Assembly: GCF_014192095.1 (NCBI RefSeq)
Contig: NZ_JACHXN010000021.1
Span: 1 to 64,000 of the forward strand
DNA from: Phyllobacterium trifolii
GTDB taxonomy: Bacteria; Pseudomonadota; Alphaproteobacteria; Rhizobiales; Rhizobiaceae
Direction of reading: 5' to 3'
DNA: 64,000 nt
The position numbers and the translations under genes were made by a program. Shown in pieces: positions 8,999 through 17,605 of this stretch (position 1 is its first letter; each line of letters begins with the position of its first letter). The notes below the pieces were generated by a model. It worked only from the letters and a program-made list of their open reading frames with translations. It did no database searches and was not told the origin of the DNA.

Positions 8999-9997
8999 TC
9001 ACTTCTCGGGAAAAATCTGCTTCCAGTCGGCCTTCATGTCCACGACGGTCCACTGGTTCACGGCGGCGGCATCGAGCGCCGTATCCAGGCGGCCGAATTC
9101 CGTATTCCGGTCGTAGGCATATTCGCGCTCGGCATCCGTGTGATGGACGATCAGCCCGAATCCTGGTTTTTCGCCCAAAGTCGTCCACTGCAGCATCTCG
9201 AGGTCGCCGTCGGAATTGCCGAAAGCGGCGATCGGACGGCGGCCGATGTGCTCGTTGATGCCAACGGGCTTGCCGGCCTTGTCGTCGATGAAGTTGACTT
9301 GCGGCAGCCGCATCAAGGTCGGTGAGCCGTCCTTCATCTCGAACTGCGTCTTGATCGATGAACCGACGACCTGTTCGGGCGGAACGCCGTAGACCTTTTC
9401 GGTCCATGGCCGCATCATCTCGATGCCGCCCCCCGATACGATGAAGGTCTTGAAGCCGTTGGCGCGCAGATAGGCGAGCAGTTCGAGCATCGGCTGGTAG
9501 ACGAGCTCGGTGTAGGGTTTCTTGAACCGGGGATCACGCGCGGTTGCAATCCAGTCGGTGACGATCGCCTGGAACTCCTCGTTGGTCATTCCGGAGTGCG
9601 TCGCCATGAGGAGCTCCAACAGCCCCTTGTCGCCCGATGCGGCCAGGGTCTTCATGTCGCCCTCGAGCACCGCCTTGAATGGCTGTGTGTTCTTCCATTC
9701 AGGGTGCGATGCGGCTTCGGCCTTCACCCGGTCGAGGACGAACGCAAGCTGGACATACATCGGGTGCTCGGTCCACAACGTGCCGTCATTGTCGAACACG
9801 GCGATGCGTTCTGGTTCCGCGACGAAGTCGGTTGAGCCCTCCTTGGTCACCTTCTCGACGAAGGCGACGATCGCCGCCTTCGGTGCCGTATCACTCCAAG
9901 ACGGCAAGGGGTCTATCTGAGCCTGCGCCATTGTGGTGGCCAGCAAGATGAGAACACCGGCGAGTACGGTCTTTAAGGGTGCGTTTGACGACAACAT
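8999..9997 (-). CDS. Secreted HAD-family phosphatase
   Basis: 332 residues with a signal peptide (residues 1-26, cleavage near AQA). The HAD nucleophile motif is FDNDGTLW with Asp69 and general acid Asp71. A Ser motif in FIVSGGG and a downstream GNSDGD acid motif complete the fold. Export makes it a probable periplasmic acid phosphatase acting on small phosphorylated metabolites. It lies 68 bases downstream of the arylsulfatase in the same direction, so the two may be co-transcribed as a sulfate/phosphate-ester scavenging pair. The substrate is unknown. Confidence 0.8.
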   Translation of the reverse strand: MLSSNAPLKTVLAGVLILLATTMAQAQIDPLPSWSDTAPKAAIVAFVEKVTKEGSTDFVAEPERIAVFDNDGTLWTEHPMYVQLAFVLDRVKAEAASHPEWKNTQPFKAVLEGDMKTLAASGDKGLLELLMATHSGMTNEEFQAIVTDWIATARDPRFKKPYTELVYQPMLELLAYLRANGFKTFIVSGGGIEMMRPWTEKVYGVPPEQVVGSSIKTQFEMKDGSPTLMRLPQVNFIDDKAGKPVGINEHIGRRPIAAFGNSDGDLEMLQWTTLGEKPGFGLIVHHTDAEREYAYDRNTEFGRLDTALDAAAVNQWTVVDMKADWKQIFPEK

Positions 9998-10065
9998 GAG
10001 GGTTCTCCATCACGAACGGGATCGAGGAGGCGGACGCCCGAGGGCGTCCACCATTGGAGGATGCG

Positions 10066-11784
10066 TCAGTCGTGACCTACCTTCATGCTGCGGACCTGCG
10101 CCATCACCTGCTCCAGATTGTAGCTTGCAGGGTCCTGGAGCGGCGGGAAGTTGATGTAGGTCTCGAGATGCTTCAGCCACAGCACCTGGCCGATGGGCAG
10201 GATGTTCCAGTCATAGACGTAGGCGGTGGACGGTGACGCGATGGAGCCGCCCATACCGAAGAGTGTCTTGATCTGCTGTCCGACAGAAGTCTCGAACGGA
10301 TCGCGTTTGATGTTGACGACCTGCGTCCAGGAGTAGGGCTGCACGCCAGCGATGAAGCCAGCCGGGTCGTCGGAGACCATGGCGAAATACATCTTCCAGT
10401 TCTTGTAACGGACCGCCGACGGCTCCTTGCCGGAATAGTACAAGAACGTGTCGCGCGCGGATGGCGACTTGCCTTCCAGGAAGTCACGCTGATCGATCCC
10501 GTCGAGCGTGGTCTTGACGACTTTCGGATATGTTCCCGCCTCGATCTGTTTCTTCAGCTCGTCGCCCTTCGGGCCGCCGGCGATGTTGACCAAGGTGGGC
10601 ACCCAGTCGAGCGACGAGAAGATGTCGTTCTTGACCGTGCCGGGCTCGATGTGCCCCGGCCAGCGCACGACCAGCGGGGCCCGCATGCCGCCTTCCCAGG
10701 TGCTGAGCTTTCCACCCTTGAACGGGGTGACGCCGCCATCCGGGAAAGTAATCGTCTCGGCTCCGTTGTCGGTGGTGAAGACGACGATGGTATTGTCGAG
10801 CTGGCCCATGTCTTCCAGCTTCTTGAGAACGACGCCGATATTGTCGTCCATCTGCTTCATGCCGGCTTCGTTCATGCCCCAGTCCTTGCCGCCGGGCTCG
10901 CCGATCATATTCAAATATTTATCAGGCAACACCGTCGTGATGTGCATGCGGGCCGGGTTGTACCAGACGAAGAACGGCTTATCGGTCTTCTTCGGGTCGT
11001 TACGGTCGAGGAAGTCGACGACCTTGGCGGAGATTTCCTCATCAATAGTCTTTGACCGCTCCAGCGTCAGCGGGCCCTCGTCCTTGCAGGATTGATTTGC
11101 CGGGGTCCCGTCGGACGATGCGCATGCGAGCATCGGACGCGGTGGCGTCAGGCAGGTCGTTGTCTTCGGATCGACAGCGCCTGGAACCTCGGACATTCCG
11201 GGGATAGGCGTATTCATGCAAGGTGGCGCGATCCCCTGCTCTGTCGGCGATTTGTTGATGTCGGGGAAGCTGACACCCTGCATGGCGTCGAGGTGATAGA
11301 GATAACCCCAGAATTCCTGGAACCCGTGGGCCGTCGGCAGGGATTCGGTGGTATCTCCAAGATGGTTCTTGCCGAACTCGCCTGTCGAGTAGCCGAGGTC
11401 ATACAGGAATCTGGCGAGATGAGGTGTGCCGGCCCGCAGGTAGGACGGGCTTCCGGGAATTTCCGGCAAGACCATACCCACGCGCACCGGCTGCATGCCC
11501 GTGATGAATGCAGTACGACCAGCCGTGCAGCTCTGCTCGGCATAATAGGTCATGAATTTCGCACCTTCCTGGCCGATGCGATCGATGTTCGGCGTTTCGC
11601 CGACCATCAGGCCCTGGTGATAGATGCTGGGCTGCATCCAGCCGATATCATCGCCCATGATGAAGAGGATGTTGGGCTTGTTTTGCGTCTCCTGCGCCTC
11701 GGCGGGCCCAAGAGCGCTGCTGCCCAAGAGAACGGCTGTGGCAGTCAATGCGCCAAGGCCGTAACTTAAGATTTTGCCGTTCAT
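10066..11784 (-). CDS. Arylsulfatase, type I sulfatase
   Basis: 572 residues with a signal peptide (about 1-30). The metal-binding start is IMGDDIGW with Asp45 and Asp46. The formylglycine motif is CTAGR (Cys86 to Arg90), so Cys86 would be matured to formylglycine by an FGE-type enzyme. Later motifs are GKNHLGD, FVWYNPARMH and TTDNGAE. It should hydrolyse organic sulfate esters in the periplasm. The length fits periplasmic bacterial arylsulfatases. It is transcribed divergently from a sensor kinase/regulator pair starting at 12164, an arrangement suggesting control by that pair. No dedicated FGE gene is seen nearby. Confidence 0.88.
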   Translation of the reverse strand: MNGKILSYGLGALTATAVLLGSSALGPAEAQETQNKPNILFIMGDDIGWMQPSIYHQGLMVGETPNIDRIGQEGAKFMTYYAEQSCTAGRTAFITGMQPVRVGMVLPEIPGSPSYLRAGTPHLARFLYDLGYSTGEFGKNHLGDTTESLPTAHGFQEFWGYLYHLDAMQGVSFPDINKSPTEQGIAPPCMNTPIPGMSEVPGAVDPKTTTCLTPPRPMLACASSDGTPANQSCKDEGPLTLERSKTIDEEISAKVVDFLDRNDPKKTDKPFFVWYNPARMHITTVLPDKYLNMIGEPGGKDWGMNEAGMKQMDDNIGVVLKKLEDMGQLDNTIVVFTTDNGAETITFPDGGVTPFKGGKLSTWEGGMRAPLVVRWPGHIEPGTVKNDIFSSLDWVPTLVNIAGGPKGDELKKQIEAGTYPKVVKTTLDGIDQRDFLEGKSPSARDTFLYYSGKEPSAVRYKNWKMYFAMVSDDPAGFIAGVQPYSWTQVVNIKRDPFETSVGQQIKTLFGMGGSIASPSTAYVYDWNILPIGQVLWLKHLETYINFPPLQDPASYNLEQVMAQVRSMKVGHD

Positions 11785-12163
11785 TTGTCAGTTCCTCCGT
11801 TTGAAGCTTCCAGCCTGAATGCGAACGAACGCAATGATTGACCAACCCCCAGGACAGGACAAGAACGCCGCGACCGACGTGTTCACCTTTTATGCGTCTG
11901 CACTTCGACATTCGAACCCGCGTGCCTCCCGGTGCGCAGGTCGGCGGCATCCTACGAAAGAGCGGTGCGAGGAGATATTGTACTTAGGGGCAAACGAGTC
12001 GACGTCGAATAAGATACGCAGCCGGTGGCCCGTTAATTCGGCAACCATTCCGGGGTGCACGTCGGAGCGGGCATACCCTTGGGATCACCTACACACTTCC
12101 ACGGATACCGTCCTCTGCTCAATCTGCTACTATGGGTCCGTCTTGTTGGGGGCAAGAACGTTC

Positions 12164-14053
12164 ATGGTGCGCAATTGGAAGGTTCGTTCGAGCCGGCTTG
12201 TCGGGATATCGGTCGCGTTCTTTTTCCTGGTTCTCCCGATGCTGGCCGCTGGACCGGCCGTCTCGATGGAGATCGTTGGCCGGGTGCCCCGTGTCCTTAT
12301 TCTTTATCCTTACGACGAACGGATAGCGGCAACGACCGAAGCCGGCGAGGCAGTGCGAAACCGGCTGCGGGAAGGGACAGGGGGCAAGGTCGATATTTTC
12401 TCGGAATTTCTCGACCTCACAAGATTTCCGGAAAAAGCCCATGTCGAGAAAATGGCGCACTTCCTCACCGACAAGTATCGCAACCGTCGGCCGGATGTGG
12501 TGATTGCGCTCAGTGACGAATCGGCAAGCTTCATTGCCACCCACCGCGACACCGTCGCTCCCGGCGCGCGGATCGTCACCACGGGCCTCAGCAGATCCAC
12601 CGCCGAGAACATAGGCTTGCCGGGCGACGTGTTCGGTGTCTTCAACAAAGACGACATAGTGAAGACCCTCGAGATGGCCCGCAGCCTGCAGCCGAAGGCG
12701 CGGCATCTCTTTATTATCGGGGGATCGGCGGATCTGGACCGTGCGTGGCTGGCAACGGCCCGTGCCGATCTTGCGGTTTTGGCCAAGAACTATGACACCA
12801 CTTACCTGGAGAACTTGACCATCGACGAGTTCGTCGAGCGGGCCGCTCGCTTTCCCCCGGACAGCATCGTTCTCGCCCTGACTATTTTTAAAGACAGCAC
12901 CGGCCGTAACTTCATTCCGCGCGAAGCGCTCAGGCAGATTGCGGCGACGGCCAGCGCACCGATCTATGGCCCTTATCCCACCTACATCGACCACGGCATC
13001 GTCGGCGGCAACATGGTCACTTTCGAGTCTCTGGGTCTGGCCGTTGCAGACCTCGCCCTCGATGCGATTGCCGGAAAGCCGATTGTCAATGTTGACGCTG
13101 CGCCGATCTATATTGCCGATGCGAGACAACTGAAGCGTTGGGGATTGTCGGAAAGCGATCTTCCCGCGGGAACTGTCCAATGGTTCAGGGAGAAAACTCT
13201 CTGGGAAGAGCACTGGCCGGCGGTCCTGACCACACTCGCCGTCATCGCGGCGCAAGGTGTCGTGATTGCCGGCCTTCTTGTCGAACGCCGCCGCCGCCGT
13301 GCCGCCGAACTGGAATTGCGCGTCCGTCTCCTCGAGCTCGTGCATCTCAACCAGTCCGCAACGGCCGGCGCGTTGACCGCCTCGATCGCGCATGAACTCA
13401 ACCAGCCGCTCGGCGCGATCCGCAGCAACGCCGAGGCGGGGGAAATGTTGCTCCGGGGCGAGACACCCGATCTCAATCTGATCAAGCAGATCCTCGTTGA
13501 CATAAAAGACGACGATCAGCGGGCCGGCGACATCATCACGCGGTTGCGGGGACTGCTGAAGAAGCGCAGTGAAATCGACTGGCAGGAATTCGACCTTAAC
13601 GAAGTGATCAGCAGCGCAATCAAAATCCTCCGCCCCGAAGCCGAGCGGCGAAACATCATCGTCAGTTCCAAAGGCGCAATGGAGGAATTGCGGGTGCGGG
13701 CCGACAGGGTCCATATCCAGCAAGTCATTCTCAATCTTGCCACCAATGCGATGGATGCCATGCTCGACGTGGCGGCGACCGAGCGAAGGCTGGTGTTCCA
13801 GACCCGGCTGACCAAAGAAAGCAAGGTTGAGTTGTCGATTTCGGATACCGGATGTGGCATTCCCTGCGAACAGCTCGTCGGCATCTTTGATCCATTTTAC
13901 ACGACCAAGCCGACTGGAACGGGGCTTGGTCTTTCCATCGCGCGGATGATCGTAGAAACCTATGCAGGCAAGATATGGGCAGACAACCGGCCTGACGGGG
14001 GCGCTGTCATTCGTTTCAACCTGCCTCTCGTGCAAAGCGGGTGCGTCACATGA
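12164..14053 (+). CDS. Sensor histidine kinase with periplasmic substrate-binding-like domain
   Basis: About 629 residues from the ATG at 12164; an upstream in-frame extension lacks coding character. A membrane segment near residues 14-34 leads a large extracytoplasmic domain resembling ABC-type substrate-binding proteins (VLILYPYDERIAATTEAGEA, SDLPAGTVQWF). A second membrane segment follows near 355-380. The dimerisation domain has His410 in SIAHELNQPLGAIRSN. The HATPase domain shows NLATNAMDAM, DTGCGI and GTGLGLSIAR. It overlaps the next gene by four bases (ATGA). It lies head to head with the arylsulfatase, so a sulfate ester or related ligand is a reasonable but unproven signal. Confidence 0.85.
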   Translation: MVRNWKVRSSRLVGISVAFFFLVLPMLAAGPAVSMEIVGRVPRVLILYPYDERIAATTEAGEAVRNRLREGTGGKVDIFSEFLDLTRFPEKAHVEKMAHFLTDKYRNRRPDVVIALSDESASFIATHRDTVAPGARIVTTGLSRSTAENIGLPGDVFGVFNKDDIVKTLEMARSLQPKARHLFIIGGSADLDRAWLATARADLAVLAKNYDTTYLENLTIDEFVERAARFPPDSIVLALTIFKDSTGRNFIPREALRQIAATASAPIYGPYPTYIDHGIVGGNMVTFESLGLAVADLALDAIAGKPIVNVDAAPIYIADARQLKRWGLSESDLPAGTVQWFREKTLWEEHWPAVLTTLAVIAAQGVVIAGLLVERRRRRAAELELRVRLLELVHLNQSATAGALTASIAHELNQPLGAIRSNAEAGEMLLRGETPDLNLIKQILVDIKDDDQRAGDIITRLRGLLKKRSEIDWQEFDLNEVISSAIKILRPEAERRNIIVSSKGAMEELRVRADRVHIQQVILNLATNAMDAMLDVAATERRLVFQTRLTKESKVELSISDTGCGIPCEQLVGIFDPFYTTKPTGTGLGLSIARMIVETYAGKIWADNRPDGGAVIRFNLPLVQSGCVT

Positions 14054-14697
14054 ATCCCGTTATTCACATTGTCGACGACGACAACTCGTTTCGAACTGCC
14101 GTTGGCCGATTGATCGCATCCTATGGCTTCCGCGTGGCGTTCTATGAATCGGGCGATCAGTTTCTGACGACGCTGCCGAATGCGGAACCCGGTTGCATTC
14201 TCCTCGACCTCCAACTGCCCGGCTTGAGCGGTGCGGCCCTGCAAGAGCGTCTTGCCGAAACAGCGCCGCTGCTGCCCATCATCTATCTTACCGGCGCGGG
14301 CAACATCCAGGCCGGCGTGCGTGCAATCAAGGCGGGTGCCGAAGATTTCCTGGAGAAGCCGGCTTCCGGCGAGACCCTGAAGGAGGCGATAGACCGGGCG
14401 CTGTTGGAGTCCGAGAGGCGTCAACTTGAACACGATCGCGTTCATGCGCTCGAGGTCCTCGTGGCGAGCCTGACCCCACGCGAATACGAGGTGTTCAGTC
14501 TTATGGTCCGGGGCAACCGCAACAAGCAGATCGCCTACACCATCAGCACGTCGGAGCGAACCGTCAAAGCTCATCGGCACTGCGTCATGGAAAAACTGGG
14601 AGCCAAATCGCTGGCGGAGGCCGTGTCGATCGCCGAGAGAAAGGGATTGTTGGATACTTCGCCCAAGCCAGAGCGCCGCTTTGATACTTCCCCTTAG
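14050..14697 (+). CDS. FixJ-like response regulator (receiver plus LuxR-type HTH)
   Basis: 215 residues starting at the ATG that overlaps the kinase stop; a GTG nine bases earlier is less likely. The receiver has DDD near the N-terminus, phosphoacceptor Asp53 in LLDLQLPG, a Thr in YLTGAG and a Lys in FLEKPA. The C-terminal LuxR/GerE helix-turn-helix spans LTPREYEVFSLMVRG to TVKAHRHCVMEKLG. It is the evident partner of the upstream kinase and should bind DNA on phosphorylation, perhaps in the 11785-12163 intergenic region before the sulfatase. Confidence 0.9.
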   Translation: MNPVIHIVDDDNSFRTAVGRLIASYGFRVAFYESGDQFLTTLPNAEPGCILLDLQLPGLSGAALQERLAETAPLLPIIYLTGAGNIQAGVRAIKAGAEDFLEKPASGETLKEAIDRALLESERRQLEHDRVHALEVLVASLTPREYEVFSLMVRGNRNKQIAYTISTSERTVKAHRHCVMEKLGAKSLAEAVSIAERKGLLDTSPKPERRFDTSP

Positions 14698-14776
14698 GAC
14701 AATATACGACGCTACCTGTCAATCCTATCATCGGTCGAGCTGGTGACATTCAGAGGCCGGCTGAAAAGAGGACGAG

Positions 14777-15154
14777 GTGGAAAAGCTCCCATGGAGGATT
14801 GCTGTCGTTGAAGATGATCCGAGTATGTTGAGGAGTGTCCAACGCCTGCTGAATGCCCATGGTTATACGACAGAAGGATATTCGTCGGCCGAAGCTTACT
14901 TGGACCGCCCCGACACCAAAATTGATTGCCTTGTCCTCGACGTCGATCTTGTCGGTATGTCGGGGATCGAACTGCAGCGCCGATTGAGGGCGTCCGGATC
15001 CAGGCTTCCGGTGATATTCGTCACCGCACTTGAGGATGCTGCTCTTGAAGCGGAAGCGGCGCGTACGGGCTGCGTTGCCTATCTGCGCAAGCCGTTTCCA
15101 AGCGCGTTGTTGATCAAAGCCCTTGGGGAGGCATCGGCGACCACTCGAGATTGA
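14777..15154 (+). CDS. Single-domain response regulator
   Basis: 125 residues comprising only a receiver: EDD at the start, phosphoacceptor Asp55 in LVLDVDLVG, Thr in FVTALE and Lys in YLRKPF. It starts at GTG after AGAGGACGAG, 79 bases after the FixJ-like gene. It has no output domain and could act as a phosphate sink or second target of the same kinase. Confidence 0.8.
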   Translation: MEKLPWRIAVVEDDPSMLRSVQRLLNAHGYTTEGYSSAEAYLDRPDTKIDCLVLDVDLVGMSGIELQRRLRASGSRLPVIFVTALEDAALEAEAARTGCVAYLRKPFPSALLIKALGEASATTRD

Positions 15155-15253
15155 ACGTCCAGGTAATCCATGTTTCAGCCAACTCAATTGACCGCAGGCC
15201 GAACAACCTTCACGCAATCTATGTGAAGGATCGTACGGGGCAACGATTATTTC

Positions 15254-15757
15254 CTATCCATCCACATCGGCATCACCTGAAGAAATGCCACCGTCTGAGT
15301 TCTTGGCCCGATCTCTATCTAGTCTGCCAAATTCGGTCATGATGCTTACCAGAACGCTGCCCGTCCATCCGAAGGTGAACAAACCCGATATCGCTATGAT
15401 TGGCCCAAGCAACCGCCATTGATCGGGCAATCTGATGGTGCCTTCGCCGAGGGTCGTATAGTTTTCCAGGACGAAATAATAGCTATCGCGCATCGGCGGA
15501 ATCAAACCGCGCACGGATATCGGAACGGCCCAGATAAGAGTTTCGGCAAAATGCAAGGTCGCAAGGGAGGCAATGGTGGCGGCGAGCAACAAGTTCGGCC
15601 GCCAGTGTGACGTATTTTTGGTGATACGAATCCACGATTTGCTGAACTGTCGATTTATGACCCTGATACCTGCACCATGGACGAAAATGACCACGATCAA
15701 TATCAGCGTGCCGACGACAATTTCCAGAACAGGGTTGGTGTTTGAAACTTCGTCCAT
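15254..15757 (-). CDS. Two-transmembrane ion channel (potassium-channel-like)
   Basis: 167 residues. Hydrophobic helices lie near residues 10-30, 55-77 and 117-140. A pore-loop sequence YYFVLENYTTLGEGTI precedes the last helix. The selectivity-filter position reads TTLGEG instead of TVGYG, a variant found in bacterial proteins annotated as ion channel family. The short cytosolic tail is acidic. It stands alone between the receiver gene and a divergent Cys-rich protein. Ion selectivity cannot be inferred confidently from the altered filter. Confidence 0.65.
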   Translation of the reverse strand: MDEVSNTNPVLEIVVGTLILIVVIFVHGAGIRVINRQFSKSWIRITKNTSHWRPNLLLAATIASLATLHFAETLIWAVPISVRGLIPPMRDSYYFVLENYTTLGEGTIRLPDQWRLLGPIIAISGLFTFGWTGSVLVSIMTEFGRLDRDRAKNSDGGISSGDADVDG

Positions 15758-15926
15758 CCTATTGTCCTTATGAAGAGTCAGAATACAGCCCCGAGGGCAA
15801 TGTGCATCCCTGGCACGTCGACGAGGCTTGGCCGCTTAGGCGGATGACGCCTTCCCTAAAGGACAATAGCCACTTCTCGGCCATTCGATAGACTGCCGCA
15901 GGAATCAGACCCGGGAGTTTTGAGCA

Positions 15927-16349
15927 ATGAACAGACTTTATTTGTTGGGCACGGCGATCGTTGTCGCTTCGCTTTCCTCAACCGCGATTGGGCGAGCGGA
16001 TACGATGAGCTACGCCGATGCGGTAACGGCGCTTGCCAAGGATTGTGGCTCGGACATCAAGAAAGTCTGTAAAGGCCTCAATCTAGGCAACAACCGGATT
16101 CAGGACTGCCTGCAGAAAAACCAAGCAAAGGTGTCGTCGACCTGTACCTCCACGCTGGGCCAGGTGACCACTTCGATCCAGCAGCGACAGGCGGCGCAGA
16201 CCGGGTTCTTCAAGATTTGTGCGCACGACGCGGCGCAGTATTGTGGAGGCATGAAGGGGGAAGGCAACATTCTTGCTTGCCTGCTGAAGTCGAAACGCGT
16301 CGACAACGGCAAGTGCAACCAAGCGATCACAGATGCAGGATGGCGGTAG
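15927..16349 (+). CDS. Secreted cysteine-rich repeat protein
   Basis: 140 residues. A signal peptide (about 1-24) is followed by two units of the Cys-rich GLG1-type repeat, with spaced cysteines in KDCGSDIKKVCKG, DCLQKNQ, SSTC, FKICAHDAAQYCGG, ACLLK and KCNQA. Eight cysteines suggest disulfide bonding in the periplasm. It ends three bases before the next frame and 27 bases before the preferred OmpA-like start, so the two are probably co-transcribed. The molecular role is not known. Confidence 0.7.
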   Translation: MNRLYLLGTAIVVASLSSTAIGRADTMSYADAVTALAKDCGSDIKKVCKGLNLGNNRIQDCLQKNQAKVSSTCTSTLGQVTTSIQQRQAAQTGFFKICAHDAAQYCGGMKGEGNILACLLKSKRVDNGKCNQAITDAGWR

Positions 16350-16376
16350 ATCATGACCACACTCGGGGGAAAGAAA

Positions 16377-16946
16377 ATGTTCATTCGTCAACTTCGTGCC
16401 GGTGTGGCGCTGGGTCTTTTGCTGATGGCCGGCATCGCCTCGGCTCAGCAACTCAGCAATCAGCAGCTGCTCAGCAGTCTGAGCCAAATCTCCAAAGCTG
16501 CACCTGTCATAGATCCGGCTTTACTCATGCAGGAAGCAAATGCCAACGTTGGCAAAGGCGTTTCCGGCCAACCGAACTGGAGCCAGCTCGCCAACCTGTC
16601 GCAGCTGCTTGTCGAAATTGACTTCGAGAACGATTCCATTGCCATCGAACCGAAGTCATACCGCACGGTCGGCCTGATCGCCGATGCCCTGCATCATCCC
16701 AATTTGATGTTCTACAAGTTTCTCGTTGTTGGCCACACAAGTTCTACCGGCGACGCCAAACACAATCTCAAACTGAGCCAGGAGCGTGCGGATGCGATCA
16801 CGGAAGCCTTGGCAACGACATTCGCCATTCCGCGCAACCGGCTCTATTCCGTCGGTGTGGGCCAGGAGATGCCGGTGGATCCAGCCAACCCAAAGGCGGC
16901 GGACAACCGGCGCGTGCAATTGATCAACCTCGGGCGGATGAAGTAG
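16377..16946 (+). CDS. OmpA-family peptidoglycan-associated protein
   Basis: About 189 residues from the ATG at 16377, which follows GGGGGAAAG; an ATG eight codons upstream is weaker. A signal peptide ends near IASAQQ. The C-terminal OmpA/MotB domain reads VEIDFENDSIAIEPKSYRTV, then GHTSSTGDAKHNLKLSQERA and NRRVQLINLG, including the conserved Asp and Arg of diaminopimelate binding. It should anchor to peptidoglycan. It is paired with the Cys-rich secreted protein upstream. Confidence 0.8.
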   Translation: MFIRQLRAGVALGLLLMAGIASAQQLSNQQLLSSLSQISKAAPVIDPALLMQEANANVGKGVSGQPNWSQLANLSQLLVEIDFENDSIAIEPKSYRTVGLIADALHHPNLMFYKFLVVGHTSSTGDAKHNLKLSQERADAITEALATTFAIPRNRLYSVGVGQEMPVDPANPKAADNRRVQLINLGRMK

Positions 16947-17058
16947 CGGACCTGTAACGGTTACGTACTTCACTTCTTGGTTCTGGCACGAACCTATGGG
17001 GTTCGCCGGAACTGACTGGATGGTGTTTCAACTGACCAAAGAAGAACAGGAGTTGCGA

Positions 17059-17523
17059 ATGACTTTCTTTCATAAGGTGCTTGCCAGTGCCGCCGCGTTC
17101 ATGCCCTTCGATGCAAATGCGGAGTCAGTCCAGATTGGAACGCTCGCCTGCGATGTCTCCAAAGGGATCGGAATGTTCGTCGTGGAGAAGCAGAAACTGA
17201 CCTGCTCGTTCAAACAGAAGAGCGGCAATACCGAGAACTACACCGGATCGATCGACGAGTACGGCATCGCAATCGGCGAGGTCGCGTCGGGCCACCTGAT
17301 CTGGGGCGTCGTTGCGGCGACCAGCGGACTTGCCGCAGGAGCGCTCGCAGGCACCTATGCAGGTATAGGAGCCAATGCCTCGGTCGGGCCCGGAGCAGGT
17401 GCAAACATCCTTGTCGGGGGTACGGGCAAGGCGTTTTCCCTGCAGCCGATTTCGGTCGAGGGCCAAGAGGGCATCAACTTCGCCGGAGGGGTCACGACCG
17501 TCACTTTGAACCCGGCACCTTGA
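17059..17523 (+). CDS. DUF992 family exported protein
   Basis: 154 residues from the ATG at 17059, seven bases after AGGAG. A short signal sequence (FFHKVLASAAAFMPFDANA) leads a DUF992 domain with the characteristic VQIGTLACDVS, LTCSFKQKSG and YTGSIDEYGIAIG, then Gly/Ala-rich strands ending in VTTVTLNP. The family is common in Hyphomicrobiales, secreted, and functionally uncharacterised. Confidence 0.75.
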   Translation: MTFFHKVLASAAAFMPFDANAESVQIGTLACDVSKGIGMFVVEKQKLTCSFKQKSGNTENYTGSIDEYGIAIGEVASGHLIWGVVAATSGLAAGALAGTYAGIGANASVGPGAGANILVGGTGKAFSLQPISVEGQEGINFAGGVTTVTLNPAP

Positions 17524-17605
17524 TCATGCCGCAGGCAAGCGGGGCCCGAGATTGGTTGTTGGCAAAGTCATGGGCAGGCAAATCGACAGGATCAAGTAGC
17601 GGACT

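Noticed and set aside
8916-9407. N-terminal extension of the Gly-rich protein frame to 9407
   Set aside because: It overlaps the HAD phosphatase antisense or out of frame, and the signal peptide begins at the ATG at 8915.
11819-12163. N-terminal extension of the sensor kinase to 11819
   Set aside because: The added 115 residues lack domain likeness and would cover the divergent promoter region; the membrane anchor begins after the ATG at 12164.
12119-14035. Long reverse-strand open frame of 638 codons opposite the sensor kinase
   Set aside because: It is a shadow of the kinase gene in GC-rich DNA; the kinase domains on the forward strand are unambiguous.
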